Shown here piece by piece: positions 25,458 to 34,182 of a stretch of DNA of 42,303 bases. The notes under the pieces were generated by a model. That model was not told the origin of the DNA and made no database searches. It worked only from the letters and a program-made list of their open reading frames with translations. Location: positions 1 through 42,303 of the forward strand of contig NZ_FCOX02000059.1 in the NCBI RefSeq assembly GCF_900044055.2. Reading direction: 5' to 3'. The position numbers were made by a program, and so were the translations under genes. The DNA is from Caballeronia calidae (lineage in GTDB: Bacteria > Pseudomonadota > Gammaproteobacteria > Burkholderiales > Burkholderiaceae). How positions within the stretch are numbered: position 1 is the stretch's first letter; each line of letters starts with the position of its first letter.

Positions 25458-26738
25458 TCATCGGCACGCGGCGGCGTAGGCGCCGATAACGTCGCGTACC
25501 TTGCCTTGAATCAGGCTCATCGGCGTTCCGTCGAGTTCGCCGCGTCGCAGTTGCCAATACTGCTCGGGAAGATATCGGCTCAGCAGGTTCTCCGGGATCT
25601 TCCGATTCGAGAGGTTGCTCACGAGCTTCTGTGCGGCTGCGTCGACTTCCGGATCCGACCAGTAATACCGGACACGGTCACTGTAGCTATAGGTTCGCAA
25701 AAGCCGCTGTTGCTGTTCGTCGCCGCGATAATACTTCTGCCAGTTGCCGGGCTTTTCGAGCATGACTTTTTCGACGACCGCGCGGAGATTCGACCTGACG
25801 TCCGATGCAAGAAGTTCGTCTTCGATTTCGGCAAGCGCATAGAGCGCCTCGCGCAACGCAAACGTCACGCCAGGTCCAACCTTCAAGATGGCGAAACCGT
25901 CTCGGACCAGCGCGGCGAGCGCTTCGGGTTTTTGGTAATCGGTGGAATGCGCTTCGAACACCATGCCGGGCAAGCGACCGAGCACACCGGATAGTTCCGT
26001 CGCAAGCTCGGGTTTGTAGTCCACCACTTTCGTGTGATCGAACTCGACACCCGGCTGAACGACGAGTGCAATCACGCGCTCCCACGCAGCATCGAGCCCA
26101 CGCTTGCGCCACGCATCGCGATGCACTGCTACGGTGTCCAGCGCCGCGGTGTCGTGGGTAACCTCGACCGTTTCCAGTTCCTCGGCCGCGCCGCCCGGCA
26201 CGGGCACTTCCGTGCCGATGATATAGACAGGCCGCTGGCGCTCGCCTTTATCATCGGCGGCAGCCTCGGCCACTGCACAGAGTCGCGCCGCTCGCTCGGC
26301 CACGACGTCGTCGGGCAAACGCTCGTCATCGCCCTGACAGGCCATGCTCGTATCGAGGTGAATCTTCGTGAAGCCCGCCGACACGTAGGCGGCGATAAGC
26401 GCCTCGGCGCGCTTCATTGCTTCTTCAGCCGGAAGCTGGCGCCATGCGTTCGGCCCGAGATGATCGCCGCCCAGAACGATGCGTTCGCGTGGCAAGCCCA
26501 CGCGGTCGGCAATGAGATGCACGAAGCGGACGAAATCCGCCGGTTTCATGCCGGTGTAGCCGCCGAACTGATCGACCTGGTTCGACGTCGATTCGATGAG
26601 CAGCGGCGTATCATCGGCGAGCGCCTGGCTCATTGCGGCAGCCAGAACCCACGGATGCGCCGAGCAAATCGAGTACATGCCCTTGAGCTTCTGTGCGGCT
26701 CGGGAATTGCCCGTGAGACGAGAGACAACGTTGCTCAT
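25458..26738 (-). CDS. GatZ/KbaZ-like protein (PF08013), probable D-tagatose-6-phosphate 4-epimerase
   Basis: A 426-residue protein of the GatZ/KbaZ family, recognised from GMYSICSAHPWVLAAAMSQA, the LLIESTSNQVDQFGGYTGM segment and FTKIHLDTSMACQGD. In enterobacteria the family is the non-catalytic partner of tagatose-bisphosphate aldolase. In Agrobacterium a member next to a tagatose kinase was shown to epimerise D-tagatose 6-phosphate to D-fructose 6-phosphate. Here no aldolase (GatY/KbaY) gene is present and a PfkB kinase is adjacent, which matches the epimerase case. ATG 26738 has GCGGAG upstream and lies 4 bp after the kinase stop; the frame upstream is a shadow of the kinase gene. Confidence 0.88.
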   Translation of the reverse strand: MSNVVSRLTGNSRAAQKLKGMYSICSAHPWVLAAAMSQALADDTPLLIESTSNQVDQFGGYTGMKPADFVRFVHLIADRVGLPRERIVLGGDHLGPNAWRQLPAEEAMKRAEALIAAYVSAGFTKIHLDTSMACQGDDERLPDDVVAERAARLCAVAEAAADDKGERQRPVYIIGTEVPVPGGAAEELETVEVTHDTAALDTVAVHRDAWRKRGLDAAWERVIALVVQPGVEFDHTKVVDYKPELATELSGVLGRLPGMVFEAHSTDYQKPEALAALVRDGFAILKVGPGVTFALREALYALAEIEDELLASDVRSNLRAVVEKVMLEKPGNWQKYYRGDEQQQRLLRTYSYSDRVRYYWSDPEVDAAAQKLVSNLSNRKIPENLLSRYLPEQYWQLRRGELDGTPMSLIQGKVRDVIGAYAAACR

Positions 26739-26742
26739 GCCA

Positions 26743-27726
26743 TTACTCCGCTTTGCTTGCGATGAACGCGTCGAGTTCTTCAAGGGTGGCCGTGCCCTCC
26801 ATCGGACCACGGTGGCTCACTGCCAGTGCACCGGCCGCGCTCGCGTAACGCAGTGCCTTTTCCAGCGCCATGCCTTGCGAACGGCAGGCGATATAGGTCC
26901 CGCCGAAGCAGTCTCCGGCGCCGGTGGGATCGACTTCTTCGACGGGAAGCGCCGGCAAGTGGAGCGTGGTCTCGCCGTCGTAATAGCTGCAACCCTCCTT
27001 TCCACGCTTCACGACGACTTCCTTGACGCCACGCTTCAGCAGTTCTTCGATCGCTGCCGCTTCCGTGCCGGCGCCTACCAGCAGCATCACTTCGTGCCCG
27101 CTCGGCAGAAAAACGTCGGTGTAGTCGAGAATGAAGTCGAGTGCTTCGCGCATCTCCGGGATGCGCAGCATCTCCTTGCGAATGTTCGGGTCGAAACTGA
27201 CGGTGCCGCCGCTGCCTTTGACCGTCTCGATGACCTTCTTCATCGCTTCGATAATGCGGAAGGAGAAGAGCGACGAGCCCATCACGTGGAAGTGACGGCA
27301 TCGCTTGAGCAGATCGTCCCGGACGTTGCCGACCGATAGATGGCCCGATGCACTGTTGGCGATGTTGTAGATGAAGTCGCGGTCACCGTCGTCGCGATAG
27401 GTGACGAAAGCGCTCCCGGTCGTCGCCGACTTGATGACCGCGATACCCGAGACGTCCACGCCGTCCGCTCGCAGGCGCTCGACGTTGAGCGCGCCGAAAT
27501 CGTCGTCGCCGACGCAGCCGATCATCGCGCAAGGGCTGCCCGCTTTTGCGACCTGGTCGATGAAAATGGCCGGGGCGCCGCTCGCATACGGCCCGACGAG
27601 CGTGCCCGGTCGGCGGAACGACTGTCCGCGCTCCGTGGCCATGATTTCGACGAGGATTTCACCCATCGCCAGGATATAGCCGGACTTTCCGGATTTGTGC
27701 AGTTCAGTGATAGCCATGATATGCAA
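26743..27726 (-). CDS. PfkB-family sugar kinase, probable D-tagatose 6-kinase
   Basis: A 327-residue ribokinase-like kinase. The start region MGEILVEIMA and LVGPYASGAPAIFIDQVAK belong to the substrate-binding lid and core; the catalytic motif is DPTGAGDCFGGTYIA near residue 265. Relatives phosphorylate fructose, tagatose or 2-keto-3-deoxygluconate. Next to the PF08013 gene and the SmoS-like dehydrogenase, D-tagatose to D-tagatose 6-phosphate is the expected reaction. No good ribosome site is seen at ATG 27726; ATG 27717 is nearly equal. Confidence 0.9.
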   Translation of the reverse strand: MHIMAITELHKSGKSGYILAMGEILVEIMATERGQSFRRPGTLVGPYASGAPAIFIDQVAKAGSPCAMIGCVGDDDFGALNVERLRADGVDVSGIAVIKSATTGSAFVTYRDDGDRDFIYNIANSASGHLSVGNVRDDLLKRCRHFHVMGSSLFSFRIIEAMKKVIETVKGSGGTVSFDPNIRKEMLRIPEMREALDFILDYTDVFLPSGHEVMLLVGAGTEAAAIEELLKRGVKEVVVKRGKEGCSYYDGETTLHLPALPVEEVDPTGAGDCFGGTYIACRSQGMALEKALRYASAAGALAVSHRGPMEGTATLEELDAFIASKAE

Positions 27727-27811
27727 TTCGATTGGTTGTACTTACGGACTGACTCATCAGGACAAGCCGGACGCTCGCCCCTGTCGCGTTCAACGATATC
27801 TCGAGATCGAC

Positions 27812-28627
27812 TTAGCTCACTTCCTTGCGAAACTCGAGAACGCCGCTTTCCCGTCTATCAAGCATCAAATTTCTCTGAGGCATCAATTCCATCGTCGGCG
27901 GGTCGATTCCGTCATCCAGCAAGAGCGCGTCGATGTCCGCGAGATTCGCGAAGGCTTCACCATCGCGCTCATCGAGCTGCGGCTGGCAGGCCACCACGAT
28001 CGTGCGCTTCGCAACCTTTCGCGCGACGTCGAACAATCGCGCCACCTCCGGGTCCGTGCGTAACAACTGGCCGTCACGGTCGAGCCCATTGGCCTCCAGG
28101 ATGCAAAGGTCTATCGACCGCCTGCTCACCAAAGCCTCCGCATCAGGGCCGGTCAGGATCGTCTCGCCGGTTTCCAGTTGCCCTCCCGTCAGCGAAAGCT
28201 CGCAGTGAAGAAAGCGCTGCGCAGTGCGAGCCATCTCGATGTCGTGAACCATCAGCGCGAGATTCGACCGGTCCGCAAGAAACGGAAGAATCTTGTGAAC
28301 GATCGCGCCGGTGCCGAACATCAACGATTGGTGGTCGTCTACCGCTTCTGCCGCGAACCGCGCAATCGCCAGTTCCAATGCCTTTCGCGTGGCCTCGTCC
28401 GCCACCGGCACAAGGATGTTCTCTCCCGCCTTCTGCGCGAGATAGCGCGCCTTTCCAAACGAGCGGACAAGGTAACGCTGTTGCTCGAGATACGTCAGAT
28501 CAGTACGGACAGTGACGCTCGAGACATCGAAAACCTGGCTCAACTCCTCGACCGACACCTCACCACGCTTCCGGACGAGTTCAACGATCTGCAACCTGCG
28601 CTTCAGCGAACTTTTGCTTGCGAGCAT
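27812..28627 (-). CDS. DeoR/GlpR-family transcriptional regulator
   Basis: A 271-residue sugar-phosphate-sensing repressor. The N-terminal DeoR HTH spans residues about 9-60 (RRLQIVELVRKRGEVSVEEL, then VSSVTVRTDLTYLEQQRYLVR). The effector domain shows MFGTGAIVHKILPFL and ends with DGIDPP, typical of the family. It is the first gene of the polyol operon, so it probably controls itself and the downstream catabolic and transport genes, released by a phosphorylated sugar such as tagatose 6-phosphate. AGAGGAAAGG lies upstream of the ATG. Confidence 0.93.
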   Translation of the reverse strand: MLASKSSLKRRLQIVELVRKRGEVSVEELSQVFDVSSVTVRTDLTYLEQQRYLVRSFGKARYLAQKAGENILVPVADEATRKALELAIARFAAEAVDDHQSLMFGTGAIVHKILPFLADRSNLALMVHDIEMARTAQRFLHCELSLTGGQLETGETILTGPDAEALVSRRSIDLCILEANGLDRDGQLLRTDPEVARLFDVARKVAKRTIVVACQPQLDERDGEAFANLADIDALLLDDGIDPPTMELMPQRNLMLDRRESGVLEFRKEVS

Positions 28628-28929
28628 GTGCTTGCCTTTCCTCTTTCGTTTCGAATGAGTTTAGTTTCGACTCGAAAGACTGTCAAAGGGAATAAGGCGC
28701 TGGCGTGCTAGGGGTTTTCCCGTCGCGGGCATGAGGATTTTGTCGGAAGAAATTGCGTCGGAAAGAAAAGCGACGACGGAGGCTACGGCCGTGCGGCTTT
28801 CTGCGAGAAGGGGATTTTTGGCCTCGGCGGGCCGAAGCGTGATCGCGTCGGATCAGCAGTGGTACGTCGTGGCAGGCGGCTTCTTGCCTGGCAATGTCCT
28901 GCCACGAGTATGGGGATTTTCGACCGTCC
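28628..28929. other. Intergenic control region of the DeoR-led polyol operon
   Basis: About 300 bp between the DeoR gene start and the end of the tatA-like gene. The part next to DeoR carries the TTTCG repeats listed separately. The remaining stretch up to 28929 contains no gene I can support; small plus-strand frames there lack ribosome sites and family resemblance. Confidence 0.5.
28644..28678. promoter_or_regulatory. Candidate DeoR-family operator with repeated TTTCG units
   Basis: Tandem TTTCG units at 28644-28648 and 28649-28653, a third at 28665-28669, and an inverted CGAAA at 28673-28677, giving TTTCG-ACT-CGAAA. Clusters of short TTTCG-like repeats are characteristic of DeoR/GlpR-family operators. 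The cluster sits 17-51 bp upstream of the DeoR start codon, where it would repress the operon promoter. Confidence 0.55.
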
Positions 28930-29145
28930 TTATCGCGCGGTCACGTCCTTCGCCTGGACCTCGATGGTCGCCGGGGTCGCGCCTGCGTTGCCAGCCGACT
29001 TCGACGCATCGCCGCCCACGCCTTCCTTGAACGCCTTGACGGCACCGCCCAGATCGGAACCGGCGCTACGCAGCTTCTTGGTACCGAAGATAAGCGCAAC
29101 AATGCCCAGAACGATGAGCCAATGACTAATGCTCAGACTACCCAT
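28930..29145 (-). CDS. tatA: TatA-like twin-arginine translocase subunit, orphan copy
   Basis: A 71-residue protein with the TatA layout: short N-terminus, one transmembrane helix (SHWLIVLGIVALIFGTKKL), a hinge glycine, and the amphipathic helix RSAGSDLGGAVKAFKEG, then a polar tail. TatA rings form the pore that lets folded proteins cross the inner membrane. AGGAG lies upstream of ATG 29145; the frame upstream to 29223 is not family-like. tatB and tatC are not adjacent, so this is a lone paralogue or a TatA/E-like copy. It stands between two polyol loci. Confidence 0.88.
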   Translation of the reverse strand: MGSLSISHWLIVLGIVALIFGTKKLRSAGSDLGGAVKAFKEGVGGDASKSAGNAGATPATIEVQAKDVTAR

Positions 29146-29355
29146 AACAAAACACTCCTGAAAACGAGAGAACGTCGATCCAAAGGGATGCGCAATAATT
29201 ACTCGATAACTGCATGACTCCACGCATCTGCGGTGTATTCTGTCATAAAAATCAATAGTTTATGTGTCCATTTTCGCACCGCGCGCAATAACGGACCGAG
29301 CAACGGGGAATTTATTACCTCATCGCGGCCTCGTTATCGATCATTGCAGACGCAA

Positions 29356-30429
29356 TCATTTCGGCTTGAGCAGGACCTTGATCGAGTCGAGCGAATTCGC
29401 GATCTTGATGGCTTCGTCCCATTCGTCGAGCGAGAAGCCATGCGTGACGATGCCCTTCGACGTGACGAGGCCGCGCGCGAGCAGATCGATCGCGATCGGG
29501 TAGCAATACGGTCCGAGATGCGCGCCGCGAACGTCGAGCTCCTTCCGATCGCCGATGATCGACCAGTCGACCGTCGTATCGGCGCCGAACACCGAGAACT
29601 CGACGAAACGCCCGAGCTTGCGGATCAGTTCGAGCCCTTGCGACACGCCCGCCGGCACGCCGGTCGTTTCGATATACACGTCGCAGCCATAGCGGTCCGT
29701 GATGGAGCGAATCGTTTCCAGTGCGTCGTCGGTCTTCGGGTTGATCGTGATGTCGGCGCCGTATTCGCGCGCCAATGCGAGACGCTCTTCGACGAGGTCG
29801 ATCACGACGAGCTTCTTCGGCGTCTTCAGATGCGCGACCTGCGCCATCATCAGCCCGAGCGGCCCCGCGCCCGCGATCACGACGACATCGCTCAACTGAA
29901 TATCGCCGCGATTCACGGTATGAATGGCGCAAGCCAAAGGTTCGATGATCGCCGCATCTTCGAGTGAAATGCCGTCGGGAATCTTATGGACGATCGCTGT
30001 CGGCGGAAAACGCATGTATTCGGCCATGCCGCCATCGGCGACTTCGCGCTGAAAGCCGAAAATGTTATGGACTTCGCACATCCAGTACTCGCCCGACTTG
30101 CAATAGCGGCACTTCGCGCACGGCACGATCTGCTCAGCGATCACGCGATCGCCTTTCTTCACGCCGAAATGTTCTTCTGCGCCCTCGCCCAGTTCTTCGA
30201 CATATCCGAAGAATTCATGGCCCGGAATCACCGGCGCTTTCACCCACGGATTCGGTCCGCCCCAGAACATCTTCGCGCCCGACCAGCATTTGCAATCGCT
30301 CGCGCAGATGCCGCACGCGGCGATGCGAATCACGAGTTCATTTCTTCCGGGGCGCGGACGCTGCACGCGCTCCACACGATAATCTTTCGGCGCGCGGCAT
30401 ACGATCGCCGTCATTTCGGAATCGGCCAT
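29356..30429 (-). CDS. Zinc-dependent MDR alcohol dehydrogenase, erythritol/L-threitol dehydrogenase-like
   Basis: A 357-residue zinc alcohol dehydrogenase. Catalytic zinc ligands are expected at the Cys of GICASDC and the His-Glu of PGHEFFG. The structural zinc lobe is complete (CAKCRYCKSGEYWMC, four cysteines). The NAD motif GAGPLG lies near 187. The overall pattern, including KMFWGGPNPWVKAPV, recalls dehydrogenases annotated for erythritol or L-threitol. GGGAGAC precedes the ATG. It is the last gene of the minus-strand SorC operon and presumably oxidises an alditol to a ketose. Confidence 0.88.
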   Translation of the reverse strand: MADSEMTAIVCRAPKDYRVERVQRPRPGRNELVIRIAACGICASDCKCWSGAKMFWGGPNPWVKAPVIPGHEFFGYVEELGEGAEEHFGVKKGDRVIAEQIVPCAKCRYCKSGEYWMCEVHNIFGFQREVADGGMAEYMRFPPTAIVHKIPDGISLEDAAIIEPLACAIHTVNRGDIQLSDVVVIAGAGPLGLMMAQVAHLKTPKKLVVIDLVEERLALAREYGADITINPKTDDALETIRSITDRYGCDVYIETTGVPAGVSQGLELIRKLGRFVEFSVFGADTTVDWSIIGDRKELDVRGAHLGPYCYPIAIDLLARGLVTSKGIVTHGFSLDEWDEAIKIANSLDSIKVLLKPK

Positions 30430-30459
30430 GACGTGTCTCCCTCTGGTTATGTGTGTCGC

Positions 30460-31497
30460 TTACTCTTCCAGTACGATCTGCACCTTCACGTCGGTAGGCA
30501 CGCCGCTCGCCGCTTCCTCGAAGGCCTTGATGCCTTCCGCGAACGGGAACGTGCGCGAGATGAACGGCTTCACATCGAGCTTGCCCGATGCGATCAACTG
30601 AATGGCGCGCGGAAAGATATTCGCGTAACGGAACACCGATTCGATGCGCGCTTCCTTGATCTGCACCGCGACCACATCGAGCGGAATCGCGCGCTGCGGC
30701 ATGCCGACGAGCACGATACAGCCGCCCGGGCACAGCAGATCGACGATGCCTTCGAACGCCTTCTCGTTGCCGCTCGCTTCGAACACGATGTTCGCGCCCC
30801 AGCCATCGGTCAGCTCGTTGATGACATCGAGCGGGCGCCTGTCGCGGATATTCACCGTGGTCACGCCCTGCACGCTGCCGATCAGTTCCAGCTTCTCCTG
30901 CACGAGATCGCAGACGATCGCGCGGCTGCATCCGCCCGCGAGCGCGGCCAGCGCGCACATCATGCCGATGGTGCCCGCGCCCAGAACGACCGCGACATCG
31001 CCCGGCTTGATCGCGGCCTTCTTCGCGGCCTGCAGACCGATCGAGAGCGGCTCGACGATCGCGCCTTCCGCGAAGCTCACGTTGTCCGGCAGCTTGTACG
31101 TGAACGCGGCCGGATGCACGACATACGGCGCGAGACAGCCGTGCACCGGCGGCGTCGCCCAGAAGCGCACTTTCGGATCGAGGTTGTATAAGCCTTCACG
31201 CGATGCGCGCGATTCCATGTCCGGCACGCCCGGCTCCATGCACACGCGATCGCCCGCCTTCAGATGCTTCACTTCCTCGCCCACCTCGACGACCGTGCCC
31301 GATGCTTCATGCCCCAGCACCATCGGTTCATTGACGACGAACGGCCCGATGCGGCCGTGCTGATAGTAGTGAATGTCGCTGCCGCAAATGCCGACCGTAT
31401 GAATCTTGATGCGCACATCGCGCGGGCCCACGACCTGCGGCAGGCTGAACGGGCGCAAGCTGATGCGCTTCGCTTCTTCGAGAACCAGTGCTTCCAT
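30460..31497 (-). CDS. NAD(P)-dependent MDR polyol dehydrogenase (xylitol/sorbitol dehydrogenase-like), no structural zinc site
   Basis: A 345-residue polyol dehydrogenase. Catalytic zinc ligands are C38 (GICGSD), H63 and E64 (LGHEASG) and E149 (VEPLSIG), as in sorbitol and xylitol dehydrogenases; the cofactor motif is GAGTIG. The region that normally holds four cysteines for structural zinc reads EPGVPDMESRASREGLYNLD and contains none, although the flanking RFWATPPVHG is intact. This is a known sub-branch, not damage. ATG 31497 has AAGGAACG upstream. It is probably the main alditol-oxidising step in this operon. Confidence 0.9.
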   Translation of the reverse strand: MEALVLEEAKRISLRPFSLPQVVGPRDVRIKIHTVGICGSDIHYYQHGRIGPFVVNEPMVLGHEASGTVVEVGEEVKHLKAGDRVCMEPGVPDMESRASREGLYNLDPKVRFWATPPVHGCLAPYVVHPAAFTYKLPDNVSFAEGAIVEPLSIGLQAAKKAAIKPGDVAVVLGAGTIGMMCALAALAGGCSRAIVCDLVQEKLELIGSVQGVTTVNIRDRRPLDVINELTDGWGANIVFEASGNEKAFEGIVDLLCPGGCIVLVGMPQRAIPLDVVAVQIKEARIESVFRYANIFPRAIQLIASGKLDVKPFISRTFPFAEGIKAFEEAASGVPTDVKVQIVLEE

Positions 31498-31528
31498 CGT
31501 CGTTCCTTTGATAGAGAAATAGGCGGGA

Positions 31529-32275
31529 TCAGCAGGACTGGAATCCACCATCGACCAGCAGGCTGACGCCGCTCACCATGCTCGAATCGTCGCTGAGCAA
31601 ATAAGCGATCGTGCGCGCCACTTCCACCGGCTGCACGAAGCGATTCATCGGAATGCGCGCGAGCATCGGCGCGGATTTGGCGGGATCGCTCCAGGCTCGT
31701 TCGCCCATCGGCGTCATGGTGACGGTCGGGAGCACGGCGTTCACGCGAATGCCGTGCGGCCCGAGCTCGTTGGCCATTACGCGCGTCATCGCGTCGAGCC
31801 CACCCTTCGATGCGCAATACGCCGCATGCAGCGCGAAGCCCACATTCGCCGACAAGCTCGACACATTGACGATCGGCCCGCCCACGCCGCGCGCGATCAT
31901 GCTTTTCGCGCACTCTTGCGCGACGATCATCGCGGCGCGCAGGTTGACGTTCATCGTCAGGTCGAAGGATTCGACAGTCGTTTCGAGAAATGGCTCCAGC
32001 ACGGCGATGCCCGCGTTGTTCACGAGCAGATCGACGGGCTGCACGGCGCGCGCCGCATCGCGCGCGGCGTTCGCATCCGCGAGATCGACGGCGATGGTTT
32101 CGCAACCCGTCTCGTTCTTCAGCGCGTCGAGGTCGGCGGCGCTGCGGCTCAATGCGATGACGCGCGCGCCGCGCTCGATCAGCAGTTGAACCGTCGCATG
32201 ACCGATGCCCTTGCCCGCGCCCGTGACGAGCACGGTCTTGCCCGCGAACTCGCGGTTTCTGTCGATGGTCGTCAT
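31529..32275 (-). CDS. SDR oxidoreductase, L-xylulose reductase (DCXR)-like
   Basis: A 248-residue SDR that resembles carbonyl/L-xylulose reductases across its length: TGAGKGIG near 19, VDLLVNNAGIAVLEPFLETT, the catalytic VSSLSANVGFALHAAYCASKGG, the ELGPHGIRVNAVLPTVTMT block, and the C-terminal DGGFQSC. Such enzymes interconvert L-xylulose and xylitol or oxidise tetritols such as D-threitol. I chose ATG 32275, which follows the SorC stop by 10 bp; an earlier in-frame ATG at 32323 would overlap the SorC gene. Confidence 0.9.
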   Translation of the reverse strand: MTTIDRNREFAGKTVLVTGAGKGIGHATVQLLIERGARVIALSRSAADLDALKNETGCETIAVDLADANAARDAARAVQPVDLLVNNAGIAVLEPFLETTVESFDLTMNVNLRAAMIVAQECAKSMIARGVGGPIVNVSSLSANVGFALHAAYCASKGGLDAMTRVMANELGPHGIRVNAVLPTVTMTPMGERAWSDPAKSAPMLARIPMNRFVQPVEVARTIAYLLSDDSSMVSGVSLLVDGGFQSC

Positions 32276-32285
32276 GGTGTCGTCT

Positions 32286-33266
32286 TCAGGGTTCGTCGCA
32301 GAGACGTCGCGCGGTGTCTTCATCCGTCACGAGCACCGACGGATAACGCCCGCGCAACGCCGCGCGCGTCACATGAAACTTCTTCTTGCCGCCGCTCACG
32401 AGAATCACGCGCCTGATCTTGCGCAGGTCGTCGAGCGTGATCGCGACGGTGCGGCGATTCAGCGGATGATCGATCAGCTCGCCATATTCATCCATGAAAT
32501 GACCGAGCATGTCGCCGACCGCGCCCGCCTTTTCGAGCGTGCGCAACTGCTCGGGATTGTCAATGCCGTATGTCACCACGAGCGATTCCGTCAGATCGCC
32601 GCATGTCAGCAACGCGAGATCGGCATTGCGCGCGAGCTCATACGTCTCGCGCACGGTCTCTTCCTGGAGGATGACGTCGCGCGCCTTCTGGCTGCTGACA
32701 TAGATCGGCGCGGCGAAGAGATAGCCATCGGCCCGGCAGATGTTCGCGAAGTCCGACACGATGTCGAACGTGTTGATGCTCGGGCAATGCGACAGGCCGC
32801 CTTGCAACGAAACCGCCGACACCGGTCCGTAGGTGCGCTGCGGCATCGCGCGCAGCACGGCGCGAATCGTGCGGCCCCAGCCGAGGCCGATGGTCTGCCC
32901 CGTGACGATCTGCTTCGCGAAGTACGTCGCCGCACCGATGCCGAGCGCCGCGTTGTTCGCCTCGTTGTTCGCGCCGCTCGGCACGACGACCGCGCATTCC
33001 AGCCCGAAGCGCTTCGCGAGCGCCTCTTCCAGCGCGACGCACGGCGCGATCTTGCTGTTGATCGTGATCTGCACGAGGCCGGACTCACGGCTCGCGGCAA
33101 GCAGACGATTCACGCGCACGCGATTGCTGCCGATACGCTGCGCGATCTCCTGCTGCGTCAGATTGCCGACGTAGTAATGCCACGCGACGCGCGCCTGCAG
33201 CTCTTCTTCAGAATCGATGGAATCGTCCGCTTCGACGATCGCGACGGGCGGTGCGCTCTTGCTCAT
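32286..33266 (-). CDS. SorC-family sugar-binding transcriptional regulator
   Basis: A 326-residue regulator. The HTH lies at about residues 22-65 (VAWHYYVGNLTQQEIAQRIG, then SNRVRVNRLLAASRESG), followed by the large SorC effector domain (GLECAVVVPSGANN, IGLGWGRTIRAVL, and a C-terminal LVSGGKKK). SorC proteins are tetrameric and sense phosphorylated or free sugars and polyols. It is embedded between the permease and dehydrogenase genes of the operon it most likely controls, through sites in the divergent region at 36519-36741. Confidence 0.93.
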   Translation of the reverse strand: MSKSAPPVAIVEADDSIDSEEELQARVAWHYYVGNLTQQEIAQRIGSNRVRVNRLLAASRESGLVQITINSKIAPCVALEEALAKRFGLECAVVVPSGANNEANNAALGIGAATYFAKQIVTGQTIGLGWGRTIRAVLRAMPQRTYGPVSAVSLQGGLSHCPSINTFDIVSDFANICRADGYLFAAPIYVSSQKARDVILQEETVRETYELARNADLALLTCGDLTESLVVTYGIDNPEQLRTLEKAGAVGDMLGHFMDEYGELIDHPLNRRTVAITLDDLRKIRRVILVSGGKKKFHVTRAALRGRYPSVLVTDEDTARRLCDEP

Positions 33267-33300
33267 GTTTTCCCAGTGTTCAATGAAAGGCGCCGCGATT

Positions 33301-34182
33301 TTATTTCACCGCGCCCATCGTCAGGCCTTGCACCAGTCGGCCGGACACGAGCAACGCGAACACCACCATCGGCAGGACGATCAGCGTGCCTGTCGCCATG
33401 ATTTCGCCCCACGGCAATTCATAACCGCTCATGTAACTCGTGGCGGCGACCGGCGATGTGATCGCGTCGCTGCGCGTCAGCACGAGCGCATAGAGCAGAT
33501 CGTTCCACGAGAAGATGAACGCGAAGATCGCGGAGACGACGATGCCCGGCATCGCGAGCGGCAGGTTGATGCGCCAGAACACGCGCCACGGCGATGCGCC
33601 ATCGAGCCGCGCGGCTTCGTCGAGCTCCACGGGAATATTGCGGAACTGGTCCGTGCAGATCCACACGACGATGGGCAGCGAGAACGTCAGATAGAGCAGA
33701 ATCAGCACGATATGCGTATCGACGAGATCGAGCTTCGTCGCGATCAGGAAGAACGGCACCGCGAGCACGACAGGACTCACCATGCGGTTCGAGATGAACC
33801 AGAACCACAGGTCTTCCTTGCCGCGGAATTCATAGCGCGCGAGCGCATAGGCTGCGGGCGTGCCGAGCAGGATCGCGAGCACCGTCGTGCTGCTCGCGAT
33901 GATGAGCGAGTTGAGCAGGCTGCCCGCCACGTCATGCTCGAAGAGCGCCGCCGAGTAGTGATGGAACGTCGGCGAGAAGAGCCACTTCGGCGGATAAGCG
34001 AGCGCATCGGCCTGGCTTTTCAGGCTCGTCGTGACCATCCAGTAGAACGGAAACACCGAGGACATGAACACGACGACGAGGCCCAGAAAATGCCATACCG
34101 TGGCGCGCTTTCGCGCGGCGCGCGCGCGTTTGGCTCGTTGCGTCACGCCGCCATTGGCAGCCTGCAAAGTCGGTGAACTCAC
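33301..34182 (-). CDS. Carbohydrate ABC transporter permease (MalG-type)
   Basis: A 293-residue CUT1 permease. The GTG start at 34182 overlaps the TGA of the preceding permease gene (GTGA), indicating coupled translation; the much longer open frame to 34830 is a shadow of that gene. Six hydrophobic segments begin at WHFLGLVVVFMSSVFPFYWM. The EAA loop is EAARLDGASPWRVFWRINLP and the C-terminus reads LVQGLTMGAVK. It partners the MalF-type permease encoded upstream. Confidence 0.93.
   Translation of the reverse strand: MSSPTLQAANGGVTQRAKRARAARKRATVWHFLGLVVVFMSSVFPFYWMVTTSLKSQADALAYPPKWLFSPTFHHYSAALFEHDVAGSLLNSLIIASSTTVLAILLGTPAAYALARYEFRGKEDLWFWFISNRMVSPVVLAVPFFLIATKLDLVDTHIVLILLYLTFSLPIVVWICTDQFRNIPVELDEAARLDGASPWRVFWRINLPLAMPGIVVSAIFAFIFSWNDLLYALVLTRSDAITSPVAATSYMSGYELPWGEIMATGTLIVLPMVVFALLVSGRLVQGLTMGAVK

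Noticed and set aside
25458..26738. Tagatose-bisphosphate aldolase subunit as primary name for the PF08013 protein
   Set aside because: The catalytic partner GatY/KbaY is absent and a tagatose-type kinase is adjacent, so the epimerase reading fits better.
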